64,000 bases of DNA from Nitzschia sp. pyKryTriq1 (taxonomy: Eukaryota > Bacillariophyta > Bacillariophyceae > Bacillariales > Bacillariaceae): NCBI GenBank assembly GCA_956465555.1, contig OY101125.1, positions 684,501-748,500 of the forward strand, read 5' to 3'. Below are positions 51,688 through 63,942 of the stretch, piece after piece. Position 1 is the stretch's first letter. The number at the start of each line of letters is the position of its first letter. The translations under genes and the position numbers were made by a program. The notes beneath the pieces are model-generated. The model was given only the letters and a program-made list of their open reading frames with translations, was not told the origin of the DNA and did not search any database.

Positions 51688-52614
51688 GATTGATTCAATT
51701 CTTTGTTGTACTTTGGAAGGATATCAAGTTACTTCAGTAGAGAGGAGTTGCCTCTTTTGACAAGCAGCAAGCAGGATGATGTTGCACACGGTTGAACGTT
51801 GAAACGTCGCGCTTATTCGCGTCGTCGTTGGCATGTTCATGGTGATCTTTCTCTTTTTGTGTGTGTGTGCAATATTTTACGCACGCGCGCGGCTCTCGCT
51901 CGCCCGCGGCGGGATTTTGTGGTTCGCAGCCACCCTCTTACAGTAGTCTTCCACGTGGAGGATACCCAGATCAGCGCATCGTGCATCGCATCATCAGCCA
52001 AGAAGTCAGTCGTGAGTGAATGAGTCCAGTTTTCTCATTCAATTGTCATCGCCGGCATGGTTGACTGGCACGCTCGTTTGGAACTGGCTGCCGCGTTTCC
52101 AGCCGTTTCGCCACCGATCTGCTTCGCCACACGATGCGATGAAGACACAGAGGCAGCCGCGCGACGATGGACATCGCGTGTCGGTGGTGTGGCGTGGATG
52201 ATCGAGGATCGAGAGGGGATGGTTGCTGGGTTGGGTGTTAACTTGTTGCTGTTGTGGCTCTCAAAATGCAACAAAGACACGAGGGAGATCTGAAGAGTTG
52301 ATTGCATGGTGTTTCATCATTATCTCTCCTCTTATCCCATTCATATCCAGTGATTTAGTCATTCCCGCACTGCAGTACATTCAGTTCTTGTGGAGCAAAA
52401 AGCCCCTGTTGCTGTCTGTCTGTATCTGTTTTGATTCAATAGGTCCAGCTGCAGCGGCAAAACCTCCATCATTTATCATCGAAGATATCGAGGATCGTCT
52501 CCTGACTCTGCATCGTCATCCTCGAGCAGTAATAGCAGTGGAGGTCGAGGTATTCAAAGCACTGCTGGTGGTCGATTATTATCAACCTCGATTTGTTGTA
52601 GTCTGAATACCAGT
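51688..52614. promoter_or_regulatory. Divergent intergenic region
   Basis: 927 bp between the start codons of the isoleucyl-tRNA synthetase (-) and the giant repeat protein (+). It contains a short gt repeat near 51860 and ORFs of 60-127 codons without content. No specific promoter element identified. Confidence 0.45.
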
Positions 52615-55600
52615 ATGAATTGGTTGACAGGCGGAGGTGATGCCGGTGGCGGCTGGGAGGACGATGATGAGCTAGGAGACTTTTCCGATCAATCGTTAGA
52701 GGAAGAAGAAGAATCGGGGAATGAACAACAACATCAAGCAGCATCGTCGTCATCATCTCCACCACAACAATCTGGCGCTGTTGCATTGGGTGGTGGAATG
52801 TTCATGGGGCGTTTAACGAGGTTCTTAGAAGCTGTCACTCAGCCTTCGAGTGGCGAAGAAGAAGAAAATGAAGAGTTTGATGATGCTGGTGGTGAGGGCG
52901 AAGGGTGGGGGGATGAACTCGATCTGGACGATGAGGATATTCAAATGGATGATGACCCGCCGCCTCAAGACACACCGGCAGCTCAACCTTTTGCAGCCTC
53001 AGCCTTGATACCACCTGACGAGGAGCCCGCCGTAACACAGTCTCAGTTGGTAAATTCGGGCTGGGACGATGATTTGGATTTGACTTTTGATCCACAACCC
53101 ACCGAAGAGCAGCCCGGGCCAGAAGAGACAACTTACTTAACTATGCCTCTCAATGACGTGAACACAGAAGAAGAGCCGATTCGAAATGTCTCCTTTGGCG
53201 ATCTACCGGACCAGTCGTCGTCGCCAGGATGGGAGGAGAATGATGGATTGGATGAAGTCATGATGGAGGACGATCATCATCAACATCATCAGGTAGTAAT
53301 GGACGAAGAAACCATGCCTCCGCCCGCACCGTCGCGTCAAATCTCGAGTCTATCCAGCGCCGCCAAGACAGAGGTAGCCGTCGCCAATTCGGCTTCTTCA
53401 GGATGGGATAAAGAGGATCAAGACTTGGATGGCTTGGACGACGACGACGTTGACATGGGTACGGAGACAGCTGCCCCCGCACCCCAGCTGGTGGATCATA
53501 CTCCCCTGCCACCTCCTCCTCCACAAGCACCAGGCACGACGACCTCGAGGGTAACGACCTCGAGTACGCTCCAAACACAGTCAGTGTCATTTGCAGGGGC
53601 TTCAGCGATCGCTGTAGCGTCCGCCTCAGATATTGACGATGGATGGGATGACGAAGACGCTATAGTATTGGACCAAGTTGACGATGTTGCAGTGACACCT
53701 GATGAATCATCTCATCTGGCGCCCACCAAAATTCTGGACCACACCCCCCCTCCCCCACCACCTCCAACTAGCAATGATGCCGCTAGCCATGCTGTCTCTT
53801 TTGCTGCCATGTCAACGGGAGCTGTGGCTGCTTCCACAGAGACGGGATGGGACGAGGATGACGGAACTTTGGATGAGTTGGACGTGGACGGCAATGCCGA
53901 CGAGGAAGAGAATAATCAAATGGTCGACGTCACGCCACCACCACCTCTCCCCCGACGGGATTCCAAAGCAACAGCTTCTGCGATCGCTGTTACAGATGAA
54001 AATGATGGCTGGGACGACGACGATGATGACGACTTGGATATTGATGACGATAAGGAGGAAGCAGAAGTGGATTCGACTCCACTTGTAGATCACACGCCTC
54101 CTCCACCGCCACCTCCTAGAAGCAATCCAGTGATTCGGGATACCATGACCGACGTAGCTGTTATGGAGGCCGATGGAGAAGATGATGACATTTCTCGTGA
54201 TGATACCTTGTCGATCGCGAATTCTAGAGCGCGTTATGAGGAACAACAATATCAACAGCTGGCCAACCAATCGAACGGGCCGCCCCTGGTGGATAAAGTT
54301 CCATTATCCCTTGGCAACCCGATCTCTTTCAAGAGGACAGAAACGTCGGATGCTGTGAGAAGTGGTAATTCGATTGGAAGTTCTACAATTGATGATGCTC
54401 GGCCGTCGGGTGATACATTTGCGAGTGGTAGTGTCGATCGTTCGACACCACCTCCCATTGTCGACCATACTCCTCCTGTGAATCCTACATTGGATCGACA
54501 TGCATCAACCGAAGAATCCATGCTAGTGCTGGGCGGCGGGGGGAATGGAAACTCCTCCATTACCGAGTCGTGGGACTCGCTGAGTGATCGAGTGTCCGAA
54601 GTGCGGCCGCGTAATCGACGAATGGTCGACAAGACCCCTATGGGTCGCTTCCATCGGGGCATGCCCATCGACACATCCATGGCCGTGGCCGGTCAAACGT
54701 CGGTCGGTGAGAGTTTAGATTCTATTGATGAAGTAGGCGAAGAACCGGATTCACCTGCCCGGGATACAACTTCGACTCCGGCTATTGACGCAGCGCGGTG
54801 GCAACCTGGAGAGGAGTATACTATCAATATCGATACGGCCACTAGATCTGGCATCACTGGTCTTCCCGGGACGATTGCCGAGGATGACGATGATGGGATG
54901 CCATTGGTGGATCATACACCGCTTCCTCTTGTCAAGAATAATTCAACAGCAGCGTCGGTCGACGTCCTCAGCGTTTCCTCGGAAGAAGGAGATCTGGGAG
55001 AGTCAATGGTGGGGATCGACGATGTCAAAGAAGACTTGTATGGCCAAGTTGTAGATCATACTCCCGCCACGCCTAATCCCTCACAACGCCCAAAAGTTGG
55101 TAGTGCAGGCCTCGGTGATGTAGCCGGAGTCAAACAGGAAGATGACACCGTAGTCGGAGTAGCCGAAAACACCGACGTGGAAAAGGATATCCGAGCTGAC
55201 GACGACATGGATGATGAATCGAGCCGAGGTACCAAAACGACTCTGGAAGAGTATGAAAACCGAAGTCTCATCGGCACCGTCCGTTTAACCATCCCAGAAG
55301 ACGAGCAGTTGGTCGACCATGTACCTCCTGACCGAAAAATGGCCTCTGCAGATGCATCCACAGTTGTCTTCGCGGATGCCTCTACGGCATCCAGTCAAGT
55401 AGGTGATGATATAGTCAATGATGATGATGATACGTCACCAGCTGGATTTGGGCCTATTGTTGACCACCTACCGAGCGTACATATCCGCTCCGCGCGGTCT
55501 GTCGCGACCTCTATTGTCACCCAGACCAGTGGTCTCGACGTTGATATCAAGGAAGACGAGGATTTTGACAACACTGTTGGCCCTGGAACGTCAACTGTTG

Positions 55601-58600
55601 GTGGCGACGAGGGATCAGAAAACGAAGAAAATTCTTTACCACCCATGGTCAGTGAGGAGAAGCATCTTGTCGATCACGTCCCGAAGCGCGCGAGTCGCAA
55701 TCCTCCTATCGACGGTTCTATGCGAGTTATGGTAGACCAAGCTGATGACGATATGACTCAGGGAGTGGACACTATCGCTGAGGATGCCGCTGTCGATTTT
55801 GGGCCTATCGTAGATCATACTCCTTTTACCGCTCGCTCGGGTGCCCTTACGGTCGGTGTCTCCATGACCACTCTCCCGCCCAATCCAGAAGATGAGGCTG
55901 ATAATACAACCAATGTAGGCGTCTCCACCGACGTTGATGATGGCTGGGACAATGAGATTCCGGAGCTGGAGGATATTTCCGCTGGCGAAGGTGGACCTAC
56001 TATGGAGGAGACTAAGGAACCTGCGGTAGTGGACCATGTACCGAGACGCTCGTTTTCACATCCTGCGGATGCTTCGACGATGGTCGTAGTCGATCCAAAT
56101 GACGAAACATCCGCTGTGGACTACGACGACACTGCCGCGAACAACGGTGCAGAAAGTAACAGTCGTCTCTTCGGTCCGGTTGTAGACCATACACCTACAC
56201 CGCCTATCTCCGGAACACAAAGGTCTGTAGATGCTTCGATGCAAGTAATGGCAAGTACAAGAAATGACGATGCTGATGATATCGAGGATGGAGGCACCTG
56301 GTTCGGAGCATCTACGGTAGGAGGAGTGTCGACGGTTGGTGCGTCAGGCGAAGCTTCGACAGCCGGAGACGATTCTTCGCGGGGTGGCTGGGATGACGAT
56401 GGTGACGTGTTGGATGACCTCGCATCGCCTACTACTCCAGCTCGCCGCTTCGAGAGTAACGGAAGCCATTTGGTTGACCACGTGCCACAAATCACATTAA
56501 CCGGCCCAACGGATGTGTCCATCGCAGTGGCGGTGGATCCTTCGGTGGCGTCGTCGCACGAGAAAGAAGAGGAACAAGATAACATTGACGTAGGCCCCTT
56601 CGGTGCCGTTGTTGATCATACACCGAGCGTTGCAAGAAGGGAATCTCACCTTTCTGTTGCCAACAGTGTGGCAACACTTGCCACAGGCATAACCAATGAC
56701 ATAAAGCGCGACGAGGAAATGGACGAAACGACGTGGAATGGAGGTGTGTCTACTCAAGGTGATGGTTGGGATCAGGAGGAGCCAGAGTTACAGGCATTGG
56801 CAGATGCTGAGGAGGATCAAATGCCTACGCTTGTAGATCACGTTCCCGAGCGGCCTGAGTCGCGACCGACAGATGCATCAACGTTTGTCGCCGGAGATGC
56901 GTCAGAGATCTTTTCACAGGTGGACGACCTTGGGCAGGACGAGACCTACTTTGGTCCAGTCGTTGACCAAACGCCCCACTCTCAGTTTAGTGTGCATGCC
57001 TCTGCGGCTGGATCGACTATGGTTAATGTTGCATCTGTTGCTGAAGACGACCTTGATGTCGCAGTGGAAAAAGCAATCGATGGCGAAGACCCTAGGACGG
57101 AAGCTGAAGAACAGACAGGCTGGCAAGAAACCCTGCCAAATCCCCAATCGGGAAATGATGACATGAGCGAGGACAGGGAACAACTTGTTGACTATGTACC
57201 GGATGAACAGGAGGAGGAAATTCCGGACATCGTCCACGATGGCTCTTCTGAGATGGCAACAGTTGGTGAAAAGTCTGCTGCGCTGCCAGCCGATGATCCC
57301 AAAGAAGACGAATTCGGGCCAGTGGTGGACCACCTCCCTATACTCGACGAACTGAGTCATTCTCCTACGATCTCGGTCACTGAGTCTAACGGCGACGGGA
57401 GAAAAAAACCATCGAGCACTTCTCCTTCATCGGGACCGAAGAATATTGATTCGGTAGCGGCAAATTTTTCAGTAGAGAGCAAAGAAAGTAAAGACGACGG
57501 GCTTGAAGAAGACGAATTTGGTCCTGTCGTTGATCACCTCCCTACAAGCTCCTCACGGGCGTCCTTCACTCCTTCTCGCGGAGGTTCCACGGTGGACGCA
57601 CTGGCGACGGTATCTGAGGTCGAGGATGACTACGTTGCCGGAGAGGGGTGGGAGGAAGATGTGGATATTGATGTTAGTGATCAAGCCTCCCCGATCAACT
57701 CCGCCCGCCCAGGCGATGATCGTAATCTTTCCGTGAAGTGGGTCGATGGCTTGAGTGGAAACAACACGACGGCAAACTCTGGAGGTACCAGCGATTCCCA
57801 CTTTTTTGATGCTGAAATGGGAGACTCTTCGCGACTACCGCTGAACGAGACCAGATACTACGATCCAGAGCTAGGTAATGTAAACGCTTGGGGAAGTCTC
57901 AACCTTGACGCCGATGAAGACGGTGATGATACCCCTCCCTCGACTCCACGGAATAGCTTCGAGTCTAGGCAAGTCCTTGATATCGGTGAGTCAAAGCAAT
58001 CCGCTTTGATTGCCAACGGTGCTGGAAATGAGTGCCGGCTCTGTGCAAATTCATCGACAGCCGACTGCCCCTGCGTTAAGAGGCTTTTGGCAGCCAACGA
58101 AGGCAAAGAAGGAATGATCGGATCCCTCAAAACTCCAGAAGGAAATACCTTGAAAGTGAACTTCGACAAGCTTCTGGAGACAGAAATGACCAAACGCCGT
58201 CTCGTCGAGAAAGAATTCCAAGCTCTTCGAGCTACAATAGAGTCGCTCAAGTCGTCCAAGGATTCACTTGTACTTGCTGGCGAGACACAAATGGATGTCT
58301 TGAACAAGATGAAAAACTCCAATTCCACTCTGGCTAACGACCTGGAAGCTACCAAGGCCGAGACAAACGAGTTGAGAGCTGAGAACAGAGATTTTCACGC
58401 GAAAAACAAAATGCTGGGAGACCAGTTGGCAGCTCTAGAAGAAGAAAAGAGAAATCTGGAAACTGAATGCTTGTCGTTGAAACGCGACATGGAAATCCTG
58501 CAGGCAAAACTCACACAAGTGTCATCATCAGCATCATCCGATCTTTCTTCCCGTGAGAGCGAATTGCAATCAGAGATTTCAAAATGGAAGGGTTCGAACG

Positions 58601-61600
58601 AAGAACTCTTACACAAGATTGCTCGTTTCGAAACGGAATGCGAAAATCTGCGCGGCAAGAATGAGAGTCTATACGAGGATCTTGATTCGTACCGTGAATG
58701 CGTGTCGAAACTTGAGGAGACGAACGCAGCAATATTGTCAAGAGAATCGTCGTTGAACGTTGAAATGAAACATCTCAAGGGATCACTACAAAGCCAGCAA
58801 CAGGCGTCTGTGGGATCATTTCAAGCACAGATAAATTCTCTACAATCTGAAATCGCCGCCAAAAGCGGCGAGTGCGCCGAGCTAAAATCTCAAGTTGCCT
58901 CCTTGCAGAAGAAGCTCACCGTGTCCGAGGCTGACAAGTTCAAGCATACGAAAGAACTCGCGCGAATCACCAAAGACAGAGATGCGACTTTTTCTGAATT
59001 TGAGAAGCGGATATCAAAAACCAAGGAGGAAATGGAAAATACATTGCGAACGAAAGATGCTGCTATCGCTGAACTGAAGGCAAAACTGTCAACAGAGAGT
59101 CAGATGATTCAGAAGCTTCGCGAAGAAAAGGCTGCTCTCGAGAATGTGAAGAGAACAGATGCGATGGTACATCAAGGGGCGATCGCCGAAAAGAACCGGC
59201 AGATCAGTACCATTCACAATGAATTGAAGACTACAGCAGCAAAGATCGAAACACTGGAGAAGGAAAAGCAAAGATTGTCGTCCAGCATTGAAGAGCTCAG
59301 AAAGCAGCTCGCAGCGGAAGAAGCAAAAAGTAGACAGCTTCTACCAATTTCTAAGGAGCGCGACAGTCTGAAGGAGGCATTGCAGCAAAAGAATTGGGCC
59401 GTTGCCCAGATGGAAGCACAGATAGCTCAATACGATCAAAAGATTGAACAAAGCTCCTCTCACTGGCAACAGGAGGTCACCATGCTGCAGCAAGAGCGTG
59501 ACAGGCTGGTGCTTGAGCTGTCATCTTCCAGCAAGGAGTTTGAAGAAGTCACGCAAACTTTGAAAAAGGTCCAATCAGAGAAAGAACATTTTCATCTCAT
59601 GGTGAACGAGCTCGAGAGCAAGTGCAGCACCTTGGAAGAGACAAACAAGCAGGCAACTCCCAGTGAAGGAACAATGATAANNNNNNNNNNNNNNNNNNNN
59701 NNNNNNNNNNNNNNNNNNNNNNNNNNNNNNNNNNNNNNNNNNNNNNNNNNNNNNNNNNNNNNNNNNNNNNNNNNNNNNNNNNNNNNNNNNNNNNNNNNNN
59801 NNNNNNNNNNNNNNNNNNNNNNNNNNNNNNNNNNNNNNNNNNNNNNNNNNNNNNNNNNNNNNNNNNNNNNNNNNNNNNNNTGGAGCTACAAGACTTGAAG
59901 AATCAGCTCGATGCTGCCCACAGTCGCAACGATATGCTCCTGGCAGAGCAGTCGGAGCATTCCAAGATGCATGCAGAGCTGGAGAACAAGCTGAACCAAG
60001 TCTTGGCCAGTCTGGAGATGGCGGAGTCTGAACGCGCTCGACTCGAATCGAATCTCGAGCAAAGCGACCAGCACGTACACATATTGACGAGTGAAATGAA
60101 TGCAGTGAAAGCTGATCGTCAGCGTCTCCACTTTGAATGTGAAGAACTTCGGTCAAATGCAACCCGTGCAATCCTGGATGCTCAAGACAGCCAGAGTGCG
60201 ATCTCAGGCAGCCAGAAAACGTTAGATGACCTTGCTGGGGAATGCAAGACACTCCGCGAGGAACTGTACCAAGCGCGTGGAAGCTGTGACCAGCGCGAAA
60301 CCCGTATCCGGGCACTGGAAAGCGAAATCGAAAAGTCGAAAGGTTTGGCAGCAAACAAGGATAAATCCATGGCGATGCTGACGGCGCAGCAGAAATCAAG
60401 CCAAGCGGCCGTTGTGGAGCTCCAAAGCATGAATAAATCGCTCACGTTGCAGGTGACAAATCTAGAGTCTAAGGTTCAAGGATTCGACCAAGAACGCCTC
60501 GGTCTCAAACAGCTTGCGGAGCAGCACACGGCGAACATGGAAAAGATCAATGCCGAGCTGGAGGCCGTCTCCCAACAACGTGATACTCTTCTTGAAGAAC
60601 GTAATATGCTGGAGGGCGAAAATGAGGAAATGCTGATTCAGTTCGGCCTTCTGAAAGAGGAAATGGACAGTACCGACGAGCAGATTGAGCAACTCCATGC
60701 AGACAGGGCTGCGTGGGAGAAGGCAGCACAGGATTCGCAGCGAGAACTAGAAGAGATGCAATGCCGGCTCGACGAATTAACGAAGAATCTGAAGGGCGAA
60801 GCTCATGAGGCTTTGGCAGCAACAGAAGCTGCTAAGGAGCGGCTCGCCCGAGAGAAGAGAGTGTTACAAGCTGAGGCGCAAGCTTTGAATGAGAAGAATT
60901 CAATTCTCGAGGGCCAGCTCCGGGCCTTTGAATCCGAGAAGGCCGATCTTCTCTACCAAATTGAAGATCTTCGCCGTGATGTAACAGAATCGACGATTAG
61001 CAGTCAAGCAAAAGAGTCCCGTCTCACGTCGATTATCTCGGACATGGAGGTCAAGAACCAAGAGCTCACCGACAAGACTCATGCGCAGGAAAGAAGCCTG
61101 TTCGAGCTGCAAGCTTCATTGGACCAATCCTCGGTCCTCGCAAACGAAGCACTTGATTTGCGTCACCGCTTAGGCGTCCTGGAGCAGTCACTTGCGGACA
61201 ACGAACGACTACTCCATCAGAAGGATGGAGCTTTGGAGGACTTGAGATACCAGATTGAACACGCCGGGAAGGCACCAGTCGAGAGTGCTGAACTAGAGAC
61301 TCTTCGAAGAACTGTTCGAGAAATGGAAGAAAGCGCAGAGAGGGACAGGTCGAACATTCAAGAGCTGGAAGAACTCTCTGACGAAACTACAAGAGAACTC
61401 AAGAAAACAATGGGACAATTGTCATCGGCCGAGCGTCTCGTGAGCCAGCTGAGGAACGAAGTGGACGCGAAAAGGCAAACGGGAGCAGAGATGGTGGAGT
61501 TGAAAGAGCGGTTGGTGGAAGCCGAGCAAAGATTGGCACAAGCGAATCAAGATGTATCTTCCTTCCGTTCAGAATCCACGGAACTTCGTCGGCACCTCGC

Positions 61601-62183
61601 CCTTCTCGATGAAGAGCTCAAGGATTTTCGCCGGGTTTCTGATCAGCCTACGAAAGAGCCCAGCGGCCAGTCCTCCGCTGAAATGCAGTCACTAAGGCAG
61701 CAAATCGAGATGCTCAAGCAACAACAGATTGCATCTTCGTCCGAAACTGGGGCCCGGGAAGAGGTCATCGAACGGGAGGTTCACGTTCTACAGCAGCAAA
61801 TGCGACAGAAGGATAGTGAAATCAACAAGCTTGAGAGCGAAGTGCAGCTGCTTGGCTCGGACTTGTCGAATAAGCACAAGGAGCTTGAAAACAAGAAGCA
61901 GCACGTCGAGGAACTGTCTTCGGAATTGGAGGGCTTGCGATCTCAGGCCCATCAGTCGTCGACTTCACGTGTGCTGGAGCTGACAAGAGATGAAGCTGAG
62001 AGTGTTGACAAGATGCGATCACAAATCATATCATTAGCAAAGGCACTGGAGCAATCGGAAGGGCGCCGCGCTGTTGCCATCGAGAGACTGGAACACGAGA
62101 GGCAAGCCAATGCTGATAGCTTGCGTCGGCTAACTGATTCTGTGAAGAGGTTCTACTCCACGTTGAGCCTGGGGGACAACTAG
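52615..62183 (+). CDS. Giant acidic VDH[TVL]P-repeat and coiled-coil protein, interrupted by assembly gap
   Basis: Opens with 'MNWLTGGGDAGGGWEDDDEL'. Residues about 1-1750 are acidic and disordered, with 22 copies of a [LIVM]-V-D-H-[TVL]-P type motif (for example 'LVDHTPLPPPPP', 'FGPIVDHLPS', 'LVDHVPKR') and many Trp-in-acid motifs ('GWDDDLDL', 'GWDNEIPELEDI'). In the second half LVDHVP, fGPvVDHTP and GWD blocks alternate in a unit of roughly 150 residues. A Cys cluster 'ECRLCANSSTADCPCVKRL' (about residue 1806 on) precedes a very long coiled coil that runs to the stop at 62183. Bases 59681-59880 are 200 N; the frame before the gap and the frame after it (59883 on) are offset, so the real gap length must be a multiple of three if no intron lies inside. 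The architecture suggests a tether or scaffold, such as a golgin-like protein, by inference only. Confidence 0.8.
59681..59880. other. Assembly gap (200 N)
   Basis: Exactly 200 unknown bases inside the coiled-coil coding region. The round number suggests a placeholder rather than a measured length. Confidence 0.98.
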
Positions 62184-62487
62184 CTTTACTGCAACGCAAA
62201 ATTTTTATAACACCAATACACGTCTACCTGGTACTTCATACTTCTTACTGACTCCCTAATCGTACTAGTGAGTCGTACAAAATAACCTGCAATTTTCAAT
62301 ATTCACGAATTGCATTCCGAATTTCCACCTGGGAAACAAACTTGTCCCAAAAGATGGCCATTTAATGCTCAAATCAAAAAATGTGACCATGCAATCCATT
62401 GGTAAACAAAAGGAATAGCGGATATTGATGCCAGTCTACAAATTATACTGCAATTCTATCGAGTTCACCCAGGGCATGGCCTCGGAT
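62184..62487. other. Convergent 3' spacer, nothing recognised
   Basis: 304 bp between the stop codons of the giant protein and the small plastid protein. Confidence 0.5.
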
Positions 62488-62970
62488 TTATTTTCCGGCC
62501 TTTTCAATGTTGGACATCAACTCAGCAATCTTTTCGTCAAGACGCTCTTCGGCTTCCTTTTGAAGCTTGGCAAGGTCACCTTCGAAGTTGGCTTCCTTCC
62601 AGTCCTTTTCCCATTCGGCGCTTAGGGCGGTCTTGGACACGAAGGAAGGTCTGGAGGAAAACAACAGCAACAACAACAAAATCACGTGAGGAAACGGATA
62701 AAAAGTACGCTCAAAGAAACCGGGAATCGACTGGAACTGAAAAACGCGACATTTCCCAACAAAAAGACCTCCAAAAGTGACGATAGTCATCTCGTTTCGT
62801 CTCCACCACATCCCATGTTGAAGTAGCCCTACCGAACATATCCACTACAATGGTGATGGCTTCCAACTCAATTCTCGCTCAAATCGTACGGAGTTCAAAA
62901 CGCACCTGCTGGGGGCAAACGCGGAGGTAGAGGCCGCAAGGGCAACAATAACAAGAGCTTGCTTCATCAT
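62488..62970 (-). CDS. Small plastid-targeted protein (75 aa)
   Basis: Two exons: 62970-62906 and 62650-62488. The intron 62905-62651 (255 nt, gtgcgt...ctccag) interrupts an Arg codon. The N-terminus 'MMKQALVIVALAASTSAFAP' is a textbook diatom bipartite plastid leader with the SAFAP cleavage motif. After 'SRPSFVSKTALS' the mature part is a charged helix, 'EWEKDWKEANFEGDLAKLQK' through 'EAEERLDEKIAELMSNIEK', of about 45 residues. The family is not recognised. It could be a small thylakoid- or stroma-associated helix protein. Each exon alone gives misleading ORFs; the splice model is supported by the targeting motif, the frame and the borders. Confidence 0.78.
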
Positions 62971-63942
62971 GGTGGAAAGTGCTAAACGATAGAGTAGACT
63001 GTGGTGCAAATATGCTGTTGTTACGTTGAGGTTGAGACAGCGGGCCAGTTGATGGTTGCCATGGCGGCTGTGGCTTAGTTGCATGCGTCTCGCTTGCTGG
63101 CTTGGGAAGCCGCGACGCGGTCGACGTTCGTCCGTTCAACACACGCATACGTCACTGCAAGCGAGAACCCATCGTTCGTGCGTGGGATTTCCAACACGCG
63201 AGATTTCGCGCAGCGCGCCCGTGCCGGTAGACAGACAGACAGACATGGTGCACTTACGTATGTATATACATTTTATTCTACGCTGGTAACATTGCTTTAT
63301 CCAACCATCTTCATACATAAGAAGTTATTGGTACGACTCGTGTGAATGCGCGCTCTTCCGTTCATTCTCGCCTCTGTGCTGTACCAGGTACCGGTACGTA
63401 TGAGTACGTACTTGTACAGTACACAGGTATGGTACAGTAGAGAAGAGGTTCAGTATACAGGGAAGTAGGAGTCGTCCCTGCTACCGTACCGGTAGGTAGG
63501 GTACCAGTTAGACTGAACCTGGTACTTGTACCGGTAGTACTTGTACGTGAAAGCAAAATGCGAACCCAAAGAAGAAGAAGAGCAAAGAAGACCGCCGTCA
63601 TCGATCTCCTTTCCTGGCTGTGGGCAGGTGGATGAATGAGAAGCGCAATCGGAATACTAGTCGACTAACTTTCTCACAACTCACAATAATTCAAGAAAGA
63701 TTTTATTTCGAGCCAAATACCATCGTCGACGACAAAACAATCGTACATCCATCCATCAACAAGCAAGGTAATAACTATATGCGGACATGACAATACAAAG
63801 CATTGTTTTTTTTTTAAGAAAGTTCGTCGTATCTCACCATCCAAACTATTTGCTTTCGTCTTTGCCGTCCCCCCCCCCCTTTTGCTGGGAAATTGAATCT
63901 CGTCGTTTTCTGCTTTGCGTACAATAGAACTGAAGCAACAAA
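62971..63942. other. Spacer with GTAC/CCGG palindromic tract
   Basis: No gene supported. The palindromic tract at 63384-63545 and two homopolymer runs (T9 near 63807, C10 near 63871) stand out. Confidence 0.55.
63384..63545. repeat. GTAC/CCGG palindromic microsatellite-like tract
   Basis: Dense overlapping gtac, ggtacc and accggt palindromes, for example 'caggtaccggtacgtatgag' and 'taccgtaccggtaggtaggg'. Confidence 0.75.

Noticed and set aside
59881-59898. Stop codon closing the giant ORF just after the gap (…WSYKT then stop)
   Set aside because: Artefact of the 200-N length shifting the frame; the coiled coil continues in the frame from 59883.
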